A stretch of DNA of 64,000 nt from Thiocapsa marina 5811 (GCF_000223985.1 NZ_AFWV01000005.1:62001-126000), one strand, 5' to 3'. Shown: positions 54,792 through 64,000, numbered from the stretch's first letter. Numbers and translations are program-made. Notes: a model not told the origin generated them from the letters alone.

Positions 54792-55215
54792 GGTCGGGGT
54801 ATCCTTCGCGATGTCTGTTTTCCGGGTTTCGGTCGATTGCTCGTGGCGGAAAATGGGCCCGTCCGCGCGGGGCGCAAGTCTAGCGCAATCGACGCCTACC
54901 GGCGTCGACTCGAGTGCAAGAGAATTTGTTCGTTGCATAAAGATCCTCTGGGCAAGGGGTTTCAAGGTCCGTGGTATGGTTTTAGCGATCGGTGGAGCGG
55001 GTCGGTCGTCCCGGTACGCGCGCCGCGAGCGGATCGGGTTTCCGCGCCATGACTGCCGGCCGAAATACGGTCGCGTCCGGTAAGATGCGAGCCGGCCTCG
55101 CACACGAACCCCGACGACGCCCGACAAGAACGCAGTTCCCTCAGTCGTCTCATCGTCCTCCTCGGTCGAACATCGACAGGCGCGCGATGGGCCCCACCAT
55201 GAGAGGCAAGAGAAG
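54792..55215. other. Gap upstream of sat
   Basis: 424 bases, divergent promoter space between the small minus-strand gene and sat. No gene is supported. GAGAGGCAAGAGAAG just before the ATG at 55216 acts as the ribosome site. Confidence 0.4.
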
Positions 55216-56403
55216 ATGATCAACCCAGTCGGTTCCGAAGCTTTGAAGCCCTTGTTCGTCTACGATCCGGATGCCCACCACGCATTGATGCGCGAGGCCG
55301 AGACGCTGCCCTCGGTCATCATCAGCTCGCAGGCGGCCGCCAATGCCGTGATGTTGGGTGGCGGGTATTTCAGTCCGCTGCCCGGCTTTATGAGCGTCGC
55401 AGACGCCATTGCCGTGGCGGAGGGGATGCGCACGACCGACGGTCTCTTCTTCCCGGTCCCCGTACTCTGCCTGCTCGAGAGCGCCAACGGCATCGCCGGT
55501 GCCGGTCGGATCGCCTTGCGTGACCCCAATGTCGAGGGCAATCCGGTCCTCGCCGTGATGGATGTCGAGGCGATCGAGCAGGTGAGCGACGCGCAGATGG
55601 CGCTCATGACGGAAAAGGTCTACCGCACTGCGGATCCGGAGCACCCGGGTGTACAGACCTTCAACAGCCAGGGCCGGTTTGCGGTTTCGGGACCCATCCA
55701 GGTTCTGCATTTCTCCTACTTTCAGGACGACTTCCCGGACACCTTCCGCACCGCCGTGGAGATCCGCAACGAGATCGCCGAGCGTGGTTGGAAGCGCGTC
55801 GTCGCCTTCCAGACCCGCAACCCCATGCACCTCGCCCACGAGGAGCTGTGTCACATGGCCATGAAGCGGCTCGACTGCGACGGCCTGGTGATCCACATGC
55901 TGCTCGGTAAGCTCAAGCCCGGCGACATCCCGGCACCCGTCCGGGATGCGGCGATCCGCAAGATGGTCGAGCTCTATTTCCCGCCCAACAGCGCCATGGT
56001 CACGGGATACGGATTCGATATGCTCTATGCCGGGCCGCGCGAGGCGGTGCTGCATGCCTACTTCAGGCAGAACATGGGTGCGACCCACTTCATCATCGGC
56101 CGTGATCATGCCGGTGTCGGCGATTACTACGGCGCCTTCGATGCCCAGACGATCTTCGACGAAGAGGTTCCCGCAGACGCCCTGCAGATCGAGATCTTCA
56201 AGGCAGATCATACCGCTTACTCGAAAAAGCTTAACCGGGTTGTGATGATGTCCGAGGCGCCGGATCACAGCAAGGAAGACTTCGTCCTGCTGTCCGGAAC
56301 CAAGGTGCGAGAGATGCTCGGCAACGGGATCGCTCCGCCGCCCGAGTTCTCGCGACCGGAGGTCGCGCAGATCCTGATGGATTATTATCGCTCGCTCGAT
56401 TGA
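55216..56403 (+). CDS. sat: ATP sulfurylase (sulfate adenylyltransferase)
   Basis: 395 residues, the length of the homo-oligomeric Sat of sulfur oxidisers, not the CysDN type. Motifs: QTRNPMHLAHEEL (the QxRNP and HxxH substrate site, about residue 200), GRDHAGVGDYYG (about residue 295) and the C-terminal SGTKVREML. In purple sulfur bacteria the enzyme runs in the ATP-forming direction, turning APS plus pyrophosphate into sulfate and ATP, the last step of sulfite oxidation. The aprBA genes often beside it are not in this window. Confidence 0.95.
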   Translation: MINPVGSEALKPLFVYDPDAHHALMREAETLPSVIISSQAAANAVMLGGGYFSPLPGFMSVADAIAVAEGMRTTDGLFFPVPVLCLLESANGIAGAGRIALRDPNVEGNPVLAVMDVEAIEQVSDAQMALMTEKVYRTADPEHPGVQTFNSQGRFAVSGPIQVLHFSYFQDDFPDTFRTAVEIRNEIAERGWKRVVAFQTRNPMHLAHEELCHMAMKRLDCDGLVIHMLLGKLKPGDIPAPVRDAAIRKMVELYFPPNSAMVTGYGFDMLYAGPREAVLHAYFRQNMGATHFIIGRDHAGVGDYYGAFDAQTIFDEEVPADALQIEIFKADHTAYSKKLNRVVMMSEAPDHSKEDFVLLSGTKVREMLGNGIAPPPEFSRPEVAQILMDYYRSLD

Positions 56404-56559
56404 GCCGACTTGCGGACGAGCCGCGTTGTCCGCAGGGTGCCGACGCACTCGCGCGGACAGCTCCGTTGCGCGCCGAGAGGATTCAGGCAGCGGATTCCTA
56501 AACGATAACCAAAGGGTGCCGGCGCAGGTGTGGTTGATTCCTGCGCGGCCGAGAGATCA

Positions 56560-58284
56560 ATGTCCACCTCCAAGCTTTCGCACGCGACCAGGCCCCCGGA
56601 TGTGATGTCGGGGCGCGAGTCCACCCTCACGCTCGTCCTCTTGACCCTTGCGACACTCGGGATCGGGCTGCTCTTTGCGCTCGATCCACGCTGGGGCTAC
56701 GACGAGGCTTGGCACCTCTACCTGAGCACGCTCGCGCCTTGGACCAAGGCACTGGAGGAGGGCATCGTCGATGCCCATCCGCCGCTGCACCATCTCCTGC
56801 TCATGCCGATGGCACGTTTCGGCTCGGATCCCTTCTGGTTCAGGCTGCCGTCGGTCTTGTCCGCCGTCGCGACCGTTCCGCTCTGGTACCTGCTGCTGCG
56901 GCGTCTGCGTGTCGTCCCGGAGATGGCCTTGCTCGGGGTGGTCTTGCTGATCACGAGCTTCGCCTTCCTCGAGCTTGCCGTCTCGGTGCGCTCCTACAGC
57001 TTCGGACTGCTGTTTTTGGTCATCGGTCTGCTCGCGGCGACGACGCTCGTCCCGCGAAACGCCTCGGGCGCGAACGGTCTCGGGGTCACGCCCGAACCGC
57101 AGCCGCTGATGGCCGCGTTGGCGCTGACCATCGCTTTTGCCTTCATCTACTCGGCACTCTTCGTCACGCTCGGTTTGATCTTGGCACTGGCGTCGCTGTG
57201 GGCCGTGCGGGCCGGACGTCGCTTTTTTCGCCCGCTTGAATGGATTCGGACTTGGCGCTTTCTGGATTGGACCGCCTTCATTGTCCTCGTCATCGGCGCA
57301 GTCTCGGTGCTCTTGTGGTTTGCACTCGGGTACGGACGCGGTCGCGGGGCCGTGGCGCCGATGCATCTGGAGTCCTTCACCCTGTGCGAAGGCGATTCGA
57401 TTCTGCAGTTCGCCTGGTGCGGTCTGGTCGGCAACGCCGCCTGGCTGACCCCGCAGTTTCCCGCGACCGATCCGGGGCAGATAGTCGCCGTGGCATTGTT
57501 CTGGACGGCTGCTGCCGTCGTGCTGGTTGCCGCCCTATGGCGGCGACAGGGCGCGCGGGTGCTGATGGTGCTGACGGCCGTGATTGCGACCCTCCTGGTC
57601 TTTGCGGCGGGGGTCGTCGGTGCCTATCCGTTCGGTGGACTCATGCGGCATCAAGCGATGCTGTTGCCGCTCTATCTGGTGATCATCGTCTTGGCGCTCG
57701 ATCTCGTCTGGTCGCGTCTGCGCTCCCCTCGCCTGCAGCAGGTGTTCAGCCTCGCGGTGGTCGGATTCGCCCTGTTCGGGCTCTTCCGTGCCCACGCGAC
57801 CGATCCCGTCGGCGAGGCCCACACCGGGGGAATGCGTCCCGAGATCGCGGCCGCCTTTGCGTGCGATTCAGGTCAACCGGCCGTCTACATCGAAGGGCAG
57901 GTGTTCTACCCACTTTATGCCGCGGCCCATGCCAAGGGGATCGCATTCCGCAACACCCTGACCGAGCAAGACGGCGTCCCCGTCGAGGTGCCCTACGCAA
58001 CGGGCTGGTTCAACGGCTTGATCCATCCGCGGGATTGGGACGTCTTCACGATGAAGGACGATTGCGGTTCCGATCGCATCCTGATCAGAGACCGTCGGCG
58101 CTGGACCTTGCCCGCGGACCCCGACGCAGGGCTCGCGGCGCAGCTGGAGGCATTGAAATCGGCGCTCGGGGTTGCGTCCGTGCAGTTGATCCGTCTCCCG
58201 CCGGAACCGGAGGATGCCGCGTCCCAAAGCGGAACGACATCGGCGGAGCAGACTCCCTCCGCGCGCTGCCCCATTCGTCGCTAG
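56560..58284 (+). CDS. Polytopic membrane protein, GT39/GT-C-like glycosyltransferase
   Basis: 574 residues with about ten membrane segments. After the first segment DPRWGYDEAWHLYLSTLAPW places the acidic pair DE where GT39/ArnT-type glycosyltransferases carry the catalytic Asp, and DAHPPLHHLLLMPMARFGSD is the conserved second loop. The C-terminal 170 residues form a soluble periplasmic domain. It may add a lipid-carried sugar to an envelope glycan; no neighbours reveal the substrate. ATG 56560 with GAGAG upstream is preferred to the GTG at 56530. Confidence 0.75.
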   Translation: MSTSKLSHATRPPDVMSGRESTLTLVLLTLATLGIGLLFALDPRWGYDEAWHLYLSTLAPWTKALEEGIVDAHPPLHHLLLMPMARFGSDPFWFRLPSVLSAVATVPLWYLLLRRLRVVPEMALLGVVLLITSFAFLELAVSVRSYSFGLLFLVIGLLAATTLVPRNASGANGLGVTPEPQPLMAALALTIAFAFIYSALFVTLGLILALASLWAVRAGRRFFRPLEWIRTWRFLDWTAFIVLVIGAVSVLLWFALGYGRGRGAVAPMHLESFTLCEGDSILQFAWCGLVGNAAWLTPQFPATDPGQIVAVALFWTAAAVVLVAALWRRQGARVLMVLTAVIATLLVFAAGVVGAYPFGGLMRHQAMLLPLYLVIIVLALDLVWSRLRSPRLQQVFSLAVVGFALFGLFRAHATDPVGEAHTGGMRPEIAAAFACDSGQPAVYIEGQVFYPLYAAAHAKGIAFRNTLTEQDGVPVEVPYATGWFNGLIHPRDWDVFTMKDDCGSDRILIRDRRRWTLPADPDAGLAAQLEALKSALGVASVQLIRLPPEPEDAASQSGTTSAEQTPSARCPIRR

Positions 58285-58344
58285 TCCTGCTTCGACTGCC
58301 GGGCCTTGTTCACGAGCCCGGCCACCCAACCCATTGGAGCCCTC

Positions 58345-58368
58345 GTGACACCGCTCCGGCGGTGTCAC
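58345..58368. terminator. Hairpin between convergent genes
   Basis: Perfect 10-base stem, GTGACACCGC and GCGGTGTCAC with loop TCCG, followed on the plus strand by a mixed TTCTCTT. It lies in the 232-base gap between the convergent GT-C-like and pentapeptide genes and could end transcription from either side. Confidence 0.45.
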
Positions 58369-58516
58369 GCTTCTCTTGGCGCTCCGCGCCACGTGCCGCT
58401 CTGGCCGGATTTATGAACGAGCCCGACCGCCGGAACGCGAACGCGGCGGAGACTCAGGCGCGATCGTCCAGGCCGGCAATCCGAGCGGACGCCGGGATTC
58501 AATCAAGTACAGCAGG

Positions 58517-59371
58517 TTATCGCAGATTCTTCTTATAAGAAGGATAAACTGCGTTGCGTGCCTTGGAAAAATTGGCGAACTCCATCGTCACGCTCGCCAG
58601 CTCGACGCCCGAGAAATCGGCGTTGGTGACGTCGGCGCGGCGCAGGATTGCACCCCCCAGCACCGCGTTGGTCAGGTCGACGTCGGTGAGGTTGGCGTTG
58701 CGGAAATTGGTCTCTTGAGCCGACACGCTGCGCAGCTTGGATCCGCGCAGATCGGCACCCTCGAAGTTGGCCAGATTGATGACCGTGAATCCGCCGGGCA
58801 GGGCGCTGGTCAGGTCGGCCTCGTGCATGCTGGCGCCCGCAAGATTCGCGTCGTTGAGGTGACAGTCGCGCAGGTCCGCACCGCAGAGATTGGCCTCGCG
58901 CAGGTTGGCGCGGATAAAGAGCGCCTTGGGAGCGACCACGTGACACAGATCGCTGCCCTGAAAGTCCGTATCGCGCATATCCGCATGGGCCAGGTTGGCG
59001 CCTCGCAGGTCGGCGCGTCTGACGTCGGCATGTCGCAGATCGGCGCGCTCGAGGTTGGCCTTCGAGAGGTTCGCGCCGTTCAGTGTCGCCGCACGCGAGG
59101 GCCGCTCCGCGCCCAGGTGGGCCTGCGTCAGATCGGCGCCGCCGAGGTCGGCGTCGGTGAGATCGGTCGCGACCAGAATGGCGTCGATCAGCCGTGCGCC
59201 GCTCAGCAAGGCGCCGACCAGATCGCTCGACTCGAGGTTGGCGCTCGAGAGGTCGGCGCCGCGCAGATCTGCGCCGTTCAAGTGCATGTCACGCAGGTCC
59301 GCGCCTGCAAGGGTGTCCGCGTCGATCCTTTCGAGGACCTGTCCAGTCTCGCGATGCTTGATCTCGAACAT
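58517..59371 (-). CDS. Pentapeptide-repeat protein
   Basis: 284 residues almost wholly of A(D/N)Lxx repeats, e.g. ADLRGANLAHADMRDTDF, from about residue 20 to 265, predicting a right-handed quadrilateral beta-helix. The first 15 residues (MFEIKHRETGQ) are a short cap. Such proteins include DNA mimics like Qnr/MfpA but most have no known role, and nothing here marks a gyrase inhibitor. ATG 59371 is chosen because GGAGG lies nine bases upstream; the ATG at 59380 directly abuts that sequence. Confidence 0.88.
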   Translation of the reverse strand: MFEIKHRETGQVLERIDADTLAGADLRDMHLNGADLRGADLSSANLESSDLVGALLSGARLIDAILVATDLTDADLGGADLTQAHLGAERPSRAATLNGANLSKANLERADLRHADVRRADLRGANLAHADMRDTDFQGSDLCHVVAPKALFIRANLREANLCGADLRDCHLNDANLAGASMHEADLTSALPGGFTVINLANFEGADLRGSKLRSVSAQETNFRNANLTDVDLTNAVLGGAILRRADVTNADFSGVELASVTMEFANFSKARNAVYPSYKKNLR

Positions 59372-59686
59372 CTTGCCCATCCTCCGTCGTTGTTGTGTTT
59401 TCGTTGACCGAATCGCCGCAGCCGACCCGCTAAATCTAACAGAAGCCGCTGAATCGAGGGATGACCTTTGCGCTTCTGCATCGATCGACAGCTTCGGAGT
59501 TGATGGATACCATCGTTGACCTTGCCGCGAATGTTGCTCGGCCGGGAGGATAGGGCGCCGCGACAACCCTTGTGTCCGAATCCGGGAAACGGGATTGCAA
59601 AGGCGAAAAGACCACAACGAAAGCCAGGGCTCGGGGTCATGCGATCGCCTTGGCCACTAGAACGACACCACCATCAGGAGACACCA
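59372..59686. other. Gap upstream of metY
   Basis: 315 bases, divergent promoter region between the pentapeptide gene and metY. No gene is supported, and no known SAM riboswitch fold was recognised by eye. Confidence 0.35.
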
Positions 59687-60964
59687 TTGAAGATCGAGAC
59701 CCTTGCGATTCACGCCGGTTTTGCGCCCGACCCGACCACCAAGGCGGTCGCCACCCCCATCTATCAGACCACCAGCTACGCCTTCGACGATACCCAGCAC
59801 GGCGCCGATCTCTTCGACCTGAAGGTCGCCGGCAACATCTACACCCGCATCATGAACCCCACCAGCGACGTGCTCGAGCAGCGCGTCGCCGCGATGGAAG
59901 GCGGGGTCGGCGCCTTGGCGCTGGCCTCGGGGATGGCCGCCGTGACCGACGCTATCTTCACCATCGCCCAGGCCGGGGACAACATCGTCGCGGTCTCGAC
60001 CCTCTACGGCGGCAGCTACAACCTCTTCGCGCACACCTTGCCTCGGCTCGGCATCCAGGTGCGTTTCGCCGCGCCCAACGACATCGAGGGCATGGCCGCG
60101 CTGATCGACGAGAAGACCAAGGCGGTCTTCTGCGAATCCATCGGCAACCCCGCCGGCAATGTCGCGGACCTGCGCGCGATCTCGGACATGGCCCATGCCC
60201 ATGGGGTGCCCGTCATCGTCGACAACACGGTGCCCACACCCTATCTCTGCCGCCCGTTCGAGCACGGTTGCGACATCGTCGTCCACGCCGCGACCAAATA
60301 TATGGGCGGACACGGCACCACGATCGGCGGCGTCCTGGTCGACTCGGGCAAATTCCCCTGGGCCGAGCACGCGAGCCGCTTCCCGATGCTCAACGAGCCG
60401 GACATCTCCTATCACGGCGTGGTCTACACCGAGGCGCTGGGTGCTGCGGCTTACATCGCCCGCGCCCGTGTCGTGCCGCTGCGCAACATGGGCGCGGCCA
60501 TCTCGCCCTTTAACAGCTTCCTGATTTTGCAGGGTATCGAGACGCTGCACGTGCGCATGGACCGGCACTGCGAGAACGCGGTCGCGGTGGCCGAGTACCT
60601 CAAGGCGCAGCCGCAGGTCGAGTGGGTCCGCTACGCCGGTCTGCCGGACAGCCCGGATTATCCGCTGGTTCAGAAGTACATGGACGGCGGGAAGGCCAGC
60701 TCCATCCTCTCCTTCGGCATCAAGGGCGGACGCGAGGCCGGTGCGCGCTTCATCGACGCACTCAAGCTCACCGTGCGTCTGGTCAACATCGGCGATGCCA
60801 AGACACTGGCCTGTCATCCGGCGACCACCACACACCGTCAGTTGTCCCCCGAGGAGCTAGCCCGCGCAGGCGTCTCCGAGGACCTGATTCGCCTGTCGAT
60901 CGGCATCGAGCATATCGACGACATCATCGCCGATCTCGAGCAGGCACTGGCGGCGGCGGGTTAA
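59687..60964 (+). CDS. metY: O-acetylhomoserine sulfhydrylase (MetY type)
   Basis: 425 residues of the Cys/Met-metabolism PLP family. TPIYQTTSYAF and NIYTRIMNPTSDVLEQRVAA (about residue 50) open the fold; the PLP lysine is in HAATKYMGGHG (about residue 205), and SGMAAVTDAIF contacts the cofactor. The length and the YTRIMNPT spelling favour MetY over MetB or MetZ. It makes homocysteine from O-acetylhomoserine and sulfide, fitting a sulfide-rich lifestyle. The start codon is TTG at 59687 with CAGGAG six bases upstream. Its TAA stop is supplied by the repeat copy B. Confidence 0.9.
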   Translation: MKIETLAIHAGFAPDPTTKAVATPIYQTTSYAFDDTQHGADLFDLKVAGNIYTRIMNPTSDVLEQRVAAMEGGVGALALASGMAAVTDAIFTIAQAGDNIVAVSTLYGGSYNLFAHTLPRLGIQVRFAAPNDIEGMAALIDEKTKAVFCESIGNPAGNVADLRAISDMAHAHGVPVIVDNTVPTPYLCRPFEHGCDIVVHAATKYMGGHGTTIGGVLVDSGKFPWAEHASRFPMLNEPDISYHGVVYTEALGAAAYIARARVVPLRNMGAAISPFNSFLILQGIETLHVRMDRHCENAVAVAEYLKAQPQVEWVRYAGLPDSPDYPLVQKYMDGGKASSILSFGIKGGREAGARFIDALKLTVRLVNIGDAKTLACHPATTTHRQLSPEELARAGVSEDLIRLSIGIEHIDDIIADLEQALAAAG

Positions 60965-61153
60965 ACCGCGCCCGGTGCGGTATGTGATGTTTTGGATGGG
61001 ATCGGCCCCGGCAGACCTTGCGACCGCTGGAGTCGGCGCGGTTTAAGATATTGAAAAATTTATCATCTTAAACCGCGTCAGCTCCGACGCTGGTGGATTC
61101 CCTTAAGGCCGATGGAGTTCGACCACCATCCAAATGACCCCTGACGTGGTTTA
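60961..61153. repeat. Dispersed paired-arm repeat, copy B
   Basis: TTAAACCGCGCC at 60961 and GGCGCGGTTTAA near 61046 form the first module, an AT-rich spacer follows, and CTTAAACCGCGTC to GACGTGGTTTAA (ending 61154) forms the second. Arms and spacer match copy A at 52381; the inner parts differ. It carries the metY stop codon at one end and touches the start codon of the next gene at the other. Confidence 0.7.
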
Positions 61154-62107
61154 ATGATGACGCGTATCACGGCATGGTTCCCGCTCTGGGCACTCTCGGG
61201 CGCGCTCTTCGCCTATCTCTTCCCGGAAGCGCTCGTCGGGCTCAAGCCGGCGATCCTGCCCTTGCTCGGCCTGGTGATGTTCGGGATGGGCGTCACCCTG
61301 ACGCTGGATCAGTTCGCGGCCGTCCTGCGCCGCCCCGGTCTCGTCGGGCTCGGGATGGCGCTTCAGTTCGGCGTGATGCCGCTCGCGGCTTGGTCGATCG
61401 GCATGGCGATGGGTTTCTCGCCCGAGCTGCTCGCGGGCCTGATCCTGGTCGGGACGGCCCCTGGCGGGACGGCCTCGAATGTCGTCTGCTATCTCGCCAA
61501 GGGCGATGTTGCACTCTCCATCACGCTCACCACCGCCTCGACGCTCGCCGCCGTCCTGCTGACGCCGGCCTTGACTTGGCTCTATCTCGGCGAGACGGTC
61601 CCGGTTCCCGCCCTGGAGATGCTGATCTCCATCGCGCAGGTCGTCCTGGCCCCCGTGGCCTTGGGCCTTCTCGTCAACCGCGTGCTCGGCGCCCGGATCG
61701 AACCGGTCAAGGCGGTCTTCCCGCTCATCTCGGTCGCCGCGATCGTCCTCATCATCGCCATCATCGTCGCACTCAACGCCGGCAATCTCGCGCAGGTCGG
61801 CCTTGCCGTGGTGATCGCGGTCGCGCTGCACAACGGGATCGGGCTCGCCGCCGGCTATTGGTCGGCACGTCTGCTCGGTCGGGACGAGACCACCGCGCGC
61901 ACGCTGGCGATCGAGGTCGGGATGCAGAACTCCGGACTCGCCGTCGCCCTCGCGGTCAAGTTCTTCGGACCGGCGGCGGCCTTGCCCGGCGCTGTCTTCT
62001 CGATCTGGCACAACCTCTCGGGTGCCGCGCTGGCGTCTTGGTGGGCGCGTCGAGCCCCGCGCGATTACGTCCCGCAACAAGGAATACATGGACATGGCGA
62101 TACCTGA
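61154..62107 (+). CDS. Bile acid:sodium symporter family (BASS) transporter
   Basis: 317 residues with nine to ten membrane segments. VGTAPGGTASNVVCYLAKGD (about residue 97) and EVGMQNSGLAVALAVKFFG (about residue 255) are the two conserved Na-binding crossover regions of BASS proteins. It probably imports an organic anion with sodium; members transport pyruvate, pantoate or keto acids and are hard to assign. The last 10 residues overlap the start of the mrr gene. The ATG directly follows the repeat copy B, with no clear ribosome site. Confidence 0.88.
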   Translation: MMTRITAWFPLWALSGALFAYLFPEALVGLKPAILPLLGLVMFGMGVTLTLDQFAAVLRRPGLVGLGMALQFGVMPLAAWSIGMAMGFSPELLAGLILVGTAPGGTASNVVCYLAKGDVALSITLTTASTLAAVLLTPALTWLYLGETVPVPALEMLISIAQVVLAPVALGLLVNRVLGARIEPVKAVFPLISVAAIVLIIAIIVALNAGNLAQVGLAVVIAVALHNGIGLAAGYWSARLLGRDETTARTLAIEVGMQNSGLAVALAVKFFGPAAALPGAVFSIWHNLSGAALASWWARRAPRDYVPQQGIHGHGDT

Positions 62108-63008
62108 TTTTCAAAGCATTATGCTTCCTCTACTGCGATTCTGCGCGGACGGCAACGAGCACACGAATCAGAAGGCACTGGAAGCACTCGTACAGGAGTT
62201 CCAACTGAACGAGGATGAGCAGAAAGAGCTTCTGCCAAGCGGTCAGCAACGGGTGATCGACAACAGAGTTGCTTGGGCGCGAGCGCACATGAAGATGGCG
62301 GAGCTGCTGGAAAACACGCGGCGGGGTGTTTTCCGCATCACGGATCGGGGCCAGGATGTCTTGAAAGGAATGCCTTCGGAGATCAACCTCCGCCTTCTTC
62401 GGCAGTTTCCGGAGTATGTGGCCGCGCGTGATAAGCGTAAGGAGAACCCCGGTGATCAGGACTGTTCGGACTTTGAGGAGCGGGAGGGCAAGACGCCTGC
62501 AGAGCAGCTCGAGGCAGCCTACCAAACGTTGCGCGAGAATCTTGCAGCCGAAATCCTTGCTCAGCTCAAGGGTGGCTCCGCGATGTTCTTCGAGCGTGTT
62601 GTGGTCGAGGTGCTCGTCAAGATGGGATACGGTGGATCACGCAAGGACGCTGGAGAAGCCATCGGGCGAAGCGGAGACGAAGGAATTGACGGCATCATCA
62701 AGGAAGACCGTCTCGGGTTGGACATCATCTACATCCAAGCGAAGAAATGGGAAGACCCCATTTCCCGACCGGAGATCCAGAAGTTTGCGGGCGCACTCCA
62801 AGGTAAGCGCGCTCGTAAGGGCGTTTTCATCACGACTTCGCGATTTTGTGAAACGGCGAAGGAATTTGCCGCGAATATCGAGAACAAGATCATCCTGATC
62901 GATGGGCAGCAGCTTGCGCAGTTCATGATCGACTTCGGGGTCGGCGTCGCGACCGACGCCGTTTACGAGCTCAAGCGGCTAGACTCGGATTATTTCAGCG
63001 ACACTTGA
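62088..63008 (+). CDS. mrr: Mrr-type restriction endonuclease
   Basis: 306 residues. The N-terminal Mrr_N wing (LRFCADGNEHTNQKALEALV, then NRVAWARAHMKMAELLENT) precedes the catalytic domain: FFERVVVEVLVKMGYGG, GRSGDEGIDGII and DIIYIQAKKW, giving the D-(x)n-QxK signature of PD-(D/E)xK type IV enzymes. Such enzymes cut modified DNA. AAGGA stands before ATG 62088. It overlaps the BASS stop by 20 bases, an odd partner that suggests the gene was inserted here. No methylase is adjacent. Confidence 0.92.
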   Translation: MDMAIPDFQSIMLPLLRFCADGNEHTNQKALEALVQEFQLNEDEQKELLPSGQQRVIDNRVAWARAHMKMAELLENTRRGVFRITDRGQDVLKGMPSEINLRLLRQFPEYVAARDKRKENPGDQDCSDFEEREGKTPAEQLEAAYQTLRENLAAEILAQLKGGSAMFFERVVVEVLVKMGYGGSRKDAGEAIGRSGDEGIDGIIKEDRLGLDIIYIQAKKWEDPISRPEIQKFAGALQGKRARKGVFITTSRFCETAKEFAANIENKIILIDGQQLAQFMIDFGVGVATDAVYELKRLDSDYFSDT

Positions 63009-63242
63009 AAGCGGCGCAGCCCCGCGCCGGACGGAACGCCTCGTCAAATCGGATGCGGCATCGCCCCGATCTGCGCCAAGTCTCGGGCCTCGGAATCCAT
63101 CCCGAACGCTGAGCCCTCGCGAACCGTCCGGTTCCGTCCCCATCTAATCGGCATGAAAGGATCCGGCACGGTGCCGGGTCTCTCTGATGTGCGATCCCGC
63201 GCCGACGGGCGTGGGCACCAATTCCCGAATACCGGAGACGAC

Positions 63243-64000
63243 ATGCTGATCAAGAAGCCCGCAGACATTCTACCCTCCGAGATCACGCCAGAGCAGGTGT
63301 GGCAGCGCCGACGTGAGTTCTTGAAGGCGTCGGCATCCGGGATCGGACTCGCGGCGCTGGGGTTGGCCGGCACCGCGCCGTCTCGGGTGCTGGCGGGGGA
63401 TGCGATCCCGAATATTCAGCCGAGTCCATTGAGCACGAACGAGCCGCCGACGAGCCTCGACGACATCACCAGCTACAACAATTTCTACGAGCTCGGCACG
63501 GACAAGGGCGATCCGAAGGCCAACGCCAGGTTTCTCAAGCCGCGCCCCTGGACGGTGACGGTCGACGGCGAATGTGCCGCACCGGGCGAGATCGGGATCG
63601 AGGACATCCTCGCGTCCTTCACGCAGGAAGAACGCATCTATCGTCTGCGCTGTGTCGAGGCGTGGGCCATGGTGGTGCCCTGGGTCGGATTCCCGCTCGG
63701 CGACCTGCTCAAGCGCTTCGAGCCAACCTCCAAGGCCAAGTATGTCGCGTTCGAGACACTCTATGATCCGGAGCAGATGCCGGGACAGAAGCGTCGCGTG
63801 CTCGACTGGCCCTATCGCGAAGGGCTGCGGATGGACGAGGCGATGCACCCGCTGACGATCCTCTCCACGGGTCTCTACGGCGAGCTGCTGCCGAACCAGA
63901 ACGGCGCGCCATTGCGCTTGGTCGTCCCTTGGAAGTACGGGTTCAAGAGCATCAAGTCGATCGTGCGGATCAGCTTCACCGAGAAGGAGCCGCCGGCGAC
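63243..64000 (+). CDS. msrP: Protein-methionine-sulfoxide reductase catalytic subunit MsrP, 3' end cut by window
   Basis: The first 252 residues are in the window. A Tat signal, [12 protein letters not shown], is followed by the sulfite-oxidase-like fold with [11 protein letters not shown] and the molybdenum-ligand cysteine in [38 protein letters not shown] and [16 protein letters not shown] follow, as in MsrP (YedY). It repairs oxidised methionine in periplasmic proteins with electrons from the haem partner MsrQ, which is expected just beyond the right edge. GGAG precedes the ATG. Confidence 0.95.
   Translation, partial: MLIKKPADILPSEITPEQVWQRRREFLKASASGIGLAALGLAGTAPSRVLAGDAIPNIQPSPLSTNEPPTSLDDITSYNNFYELGTDKGDPKANARFLKPRPWTVTVDGECAAPGEIGIEDILASFTQEERIYRLRCVEAWAMVVPWVGFPLGDLLKRFEPTSKAKYVAFETLYDPEQMPGQKRRVLDWPYREGLRMDEAMHPLTILSTGLYGELLPNQNGAPLRLVVPWKYGFKSIKSIVRISFTEKEPPA

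Noticed and set aside
59372-59686. SAM-responsive riboswitch before metY
   Set aside because: No conserved SAM riboswitch core could be matched by eye; a covariance search would decide.

Overview
The window is high-GC DNA from a gammaproteobacterium, most likely a purple sulfur bacterium of the Chromatiaceae (Thiocapsa or Allochromatium type). That placement is inferred from a stand-alone ATP sulfurylase of the sulfur-oxidising type (sat), cmoB, ygfZ, msrP, ppk1 and maeB; no rRNA or other decisive marker is present.

Bases 1 to about 20,095 are the right-hand part of an integrative genomic island. Its right end is marked by a P4-type tyrosine integrase (18536-19864, minus) next to a 3' fragment of a tRNA-Arg(ACG) gene (20051-20095) that is followed by the original tRNA terminator. 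The left end, where an intact tRNA-Arg is expected, lies outside the window. From left to right the island carries an IS transposase cut by the window edge; a class 1 DISARM anti-phage locus made of a 5'-truncated drmMI methyltransferase, a Fic protein, an ArdC-like antirestriction metalloprotease, drmA, a frameshifted drmB and drmC; a replication block with a TOPRIM/DUF927 primase-helicase, a small docking-like protein and an AlpA regulator; a regulator built of two tandem HTH-like halves; and an AbiE-type (type IV) toxin-antitoxin pair. The DISARM locus looks both rearranged and damaged.

Bases 20,142-38,546 are mostly chromosomal: a SAM methyltransferase, a class D beta-lactamase, a dihydrolipoyl-dehydrogenase-like flavoprotein, a degenerate hybrid histidine kinase, a decayed stretch with gene fragments, VanZ, a phosphodiester glycosidase, ppk1, cmoB with a YpsA-like protein, several membrane proteins, a DUF29 protein and maeB.

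Bases 38,683-48,762 form an uncharacterised envelope locus. A single-pass membrane protein with eight cysteine-paired repeats is divergent from a putative operon encoding a periplasmic von Willebrand A protein, an ABC ATPase, a MacB/FtsX-like permease, a secreted SUMF1-like protein and two lipoproteins. This is the best candidate for a previously undescribed system.

Bases 48,958-64,000 hold a DUF1622 protein with ygfZ, an RNB ribonuclease, a Tat-exported DUF882 protein, a lytic transglycosylase, sat, a GT-C-like membrane protein, a pentapeptide-repeat protein, metY, a BASS transporter overlapped by an mrr-type restriction gene, and the start of msrP. A dispersed repeat with paired TTAAACCGCG arms occurs in two full copies (52381, 60961), and its leading arm appears again at 36120; all sit at stop codons.
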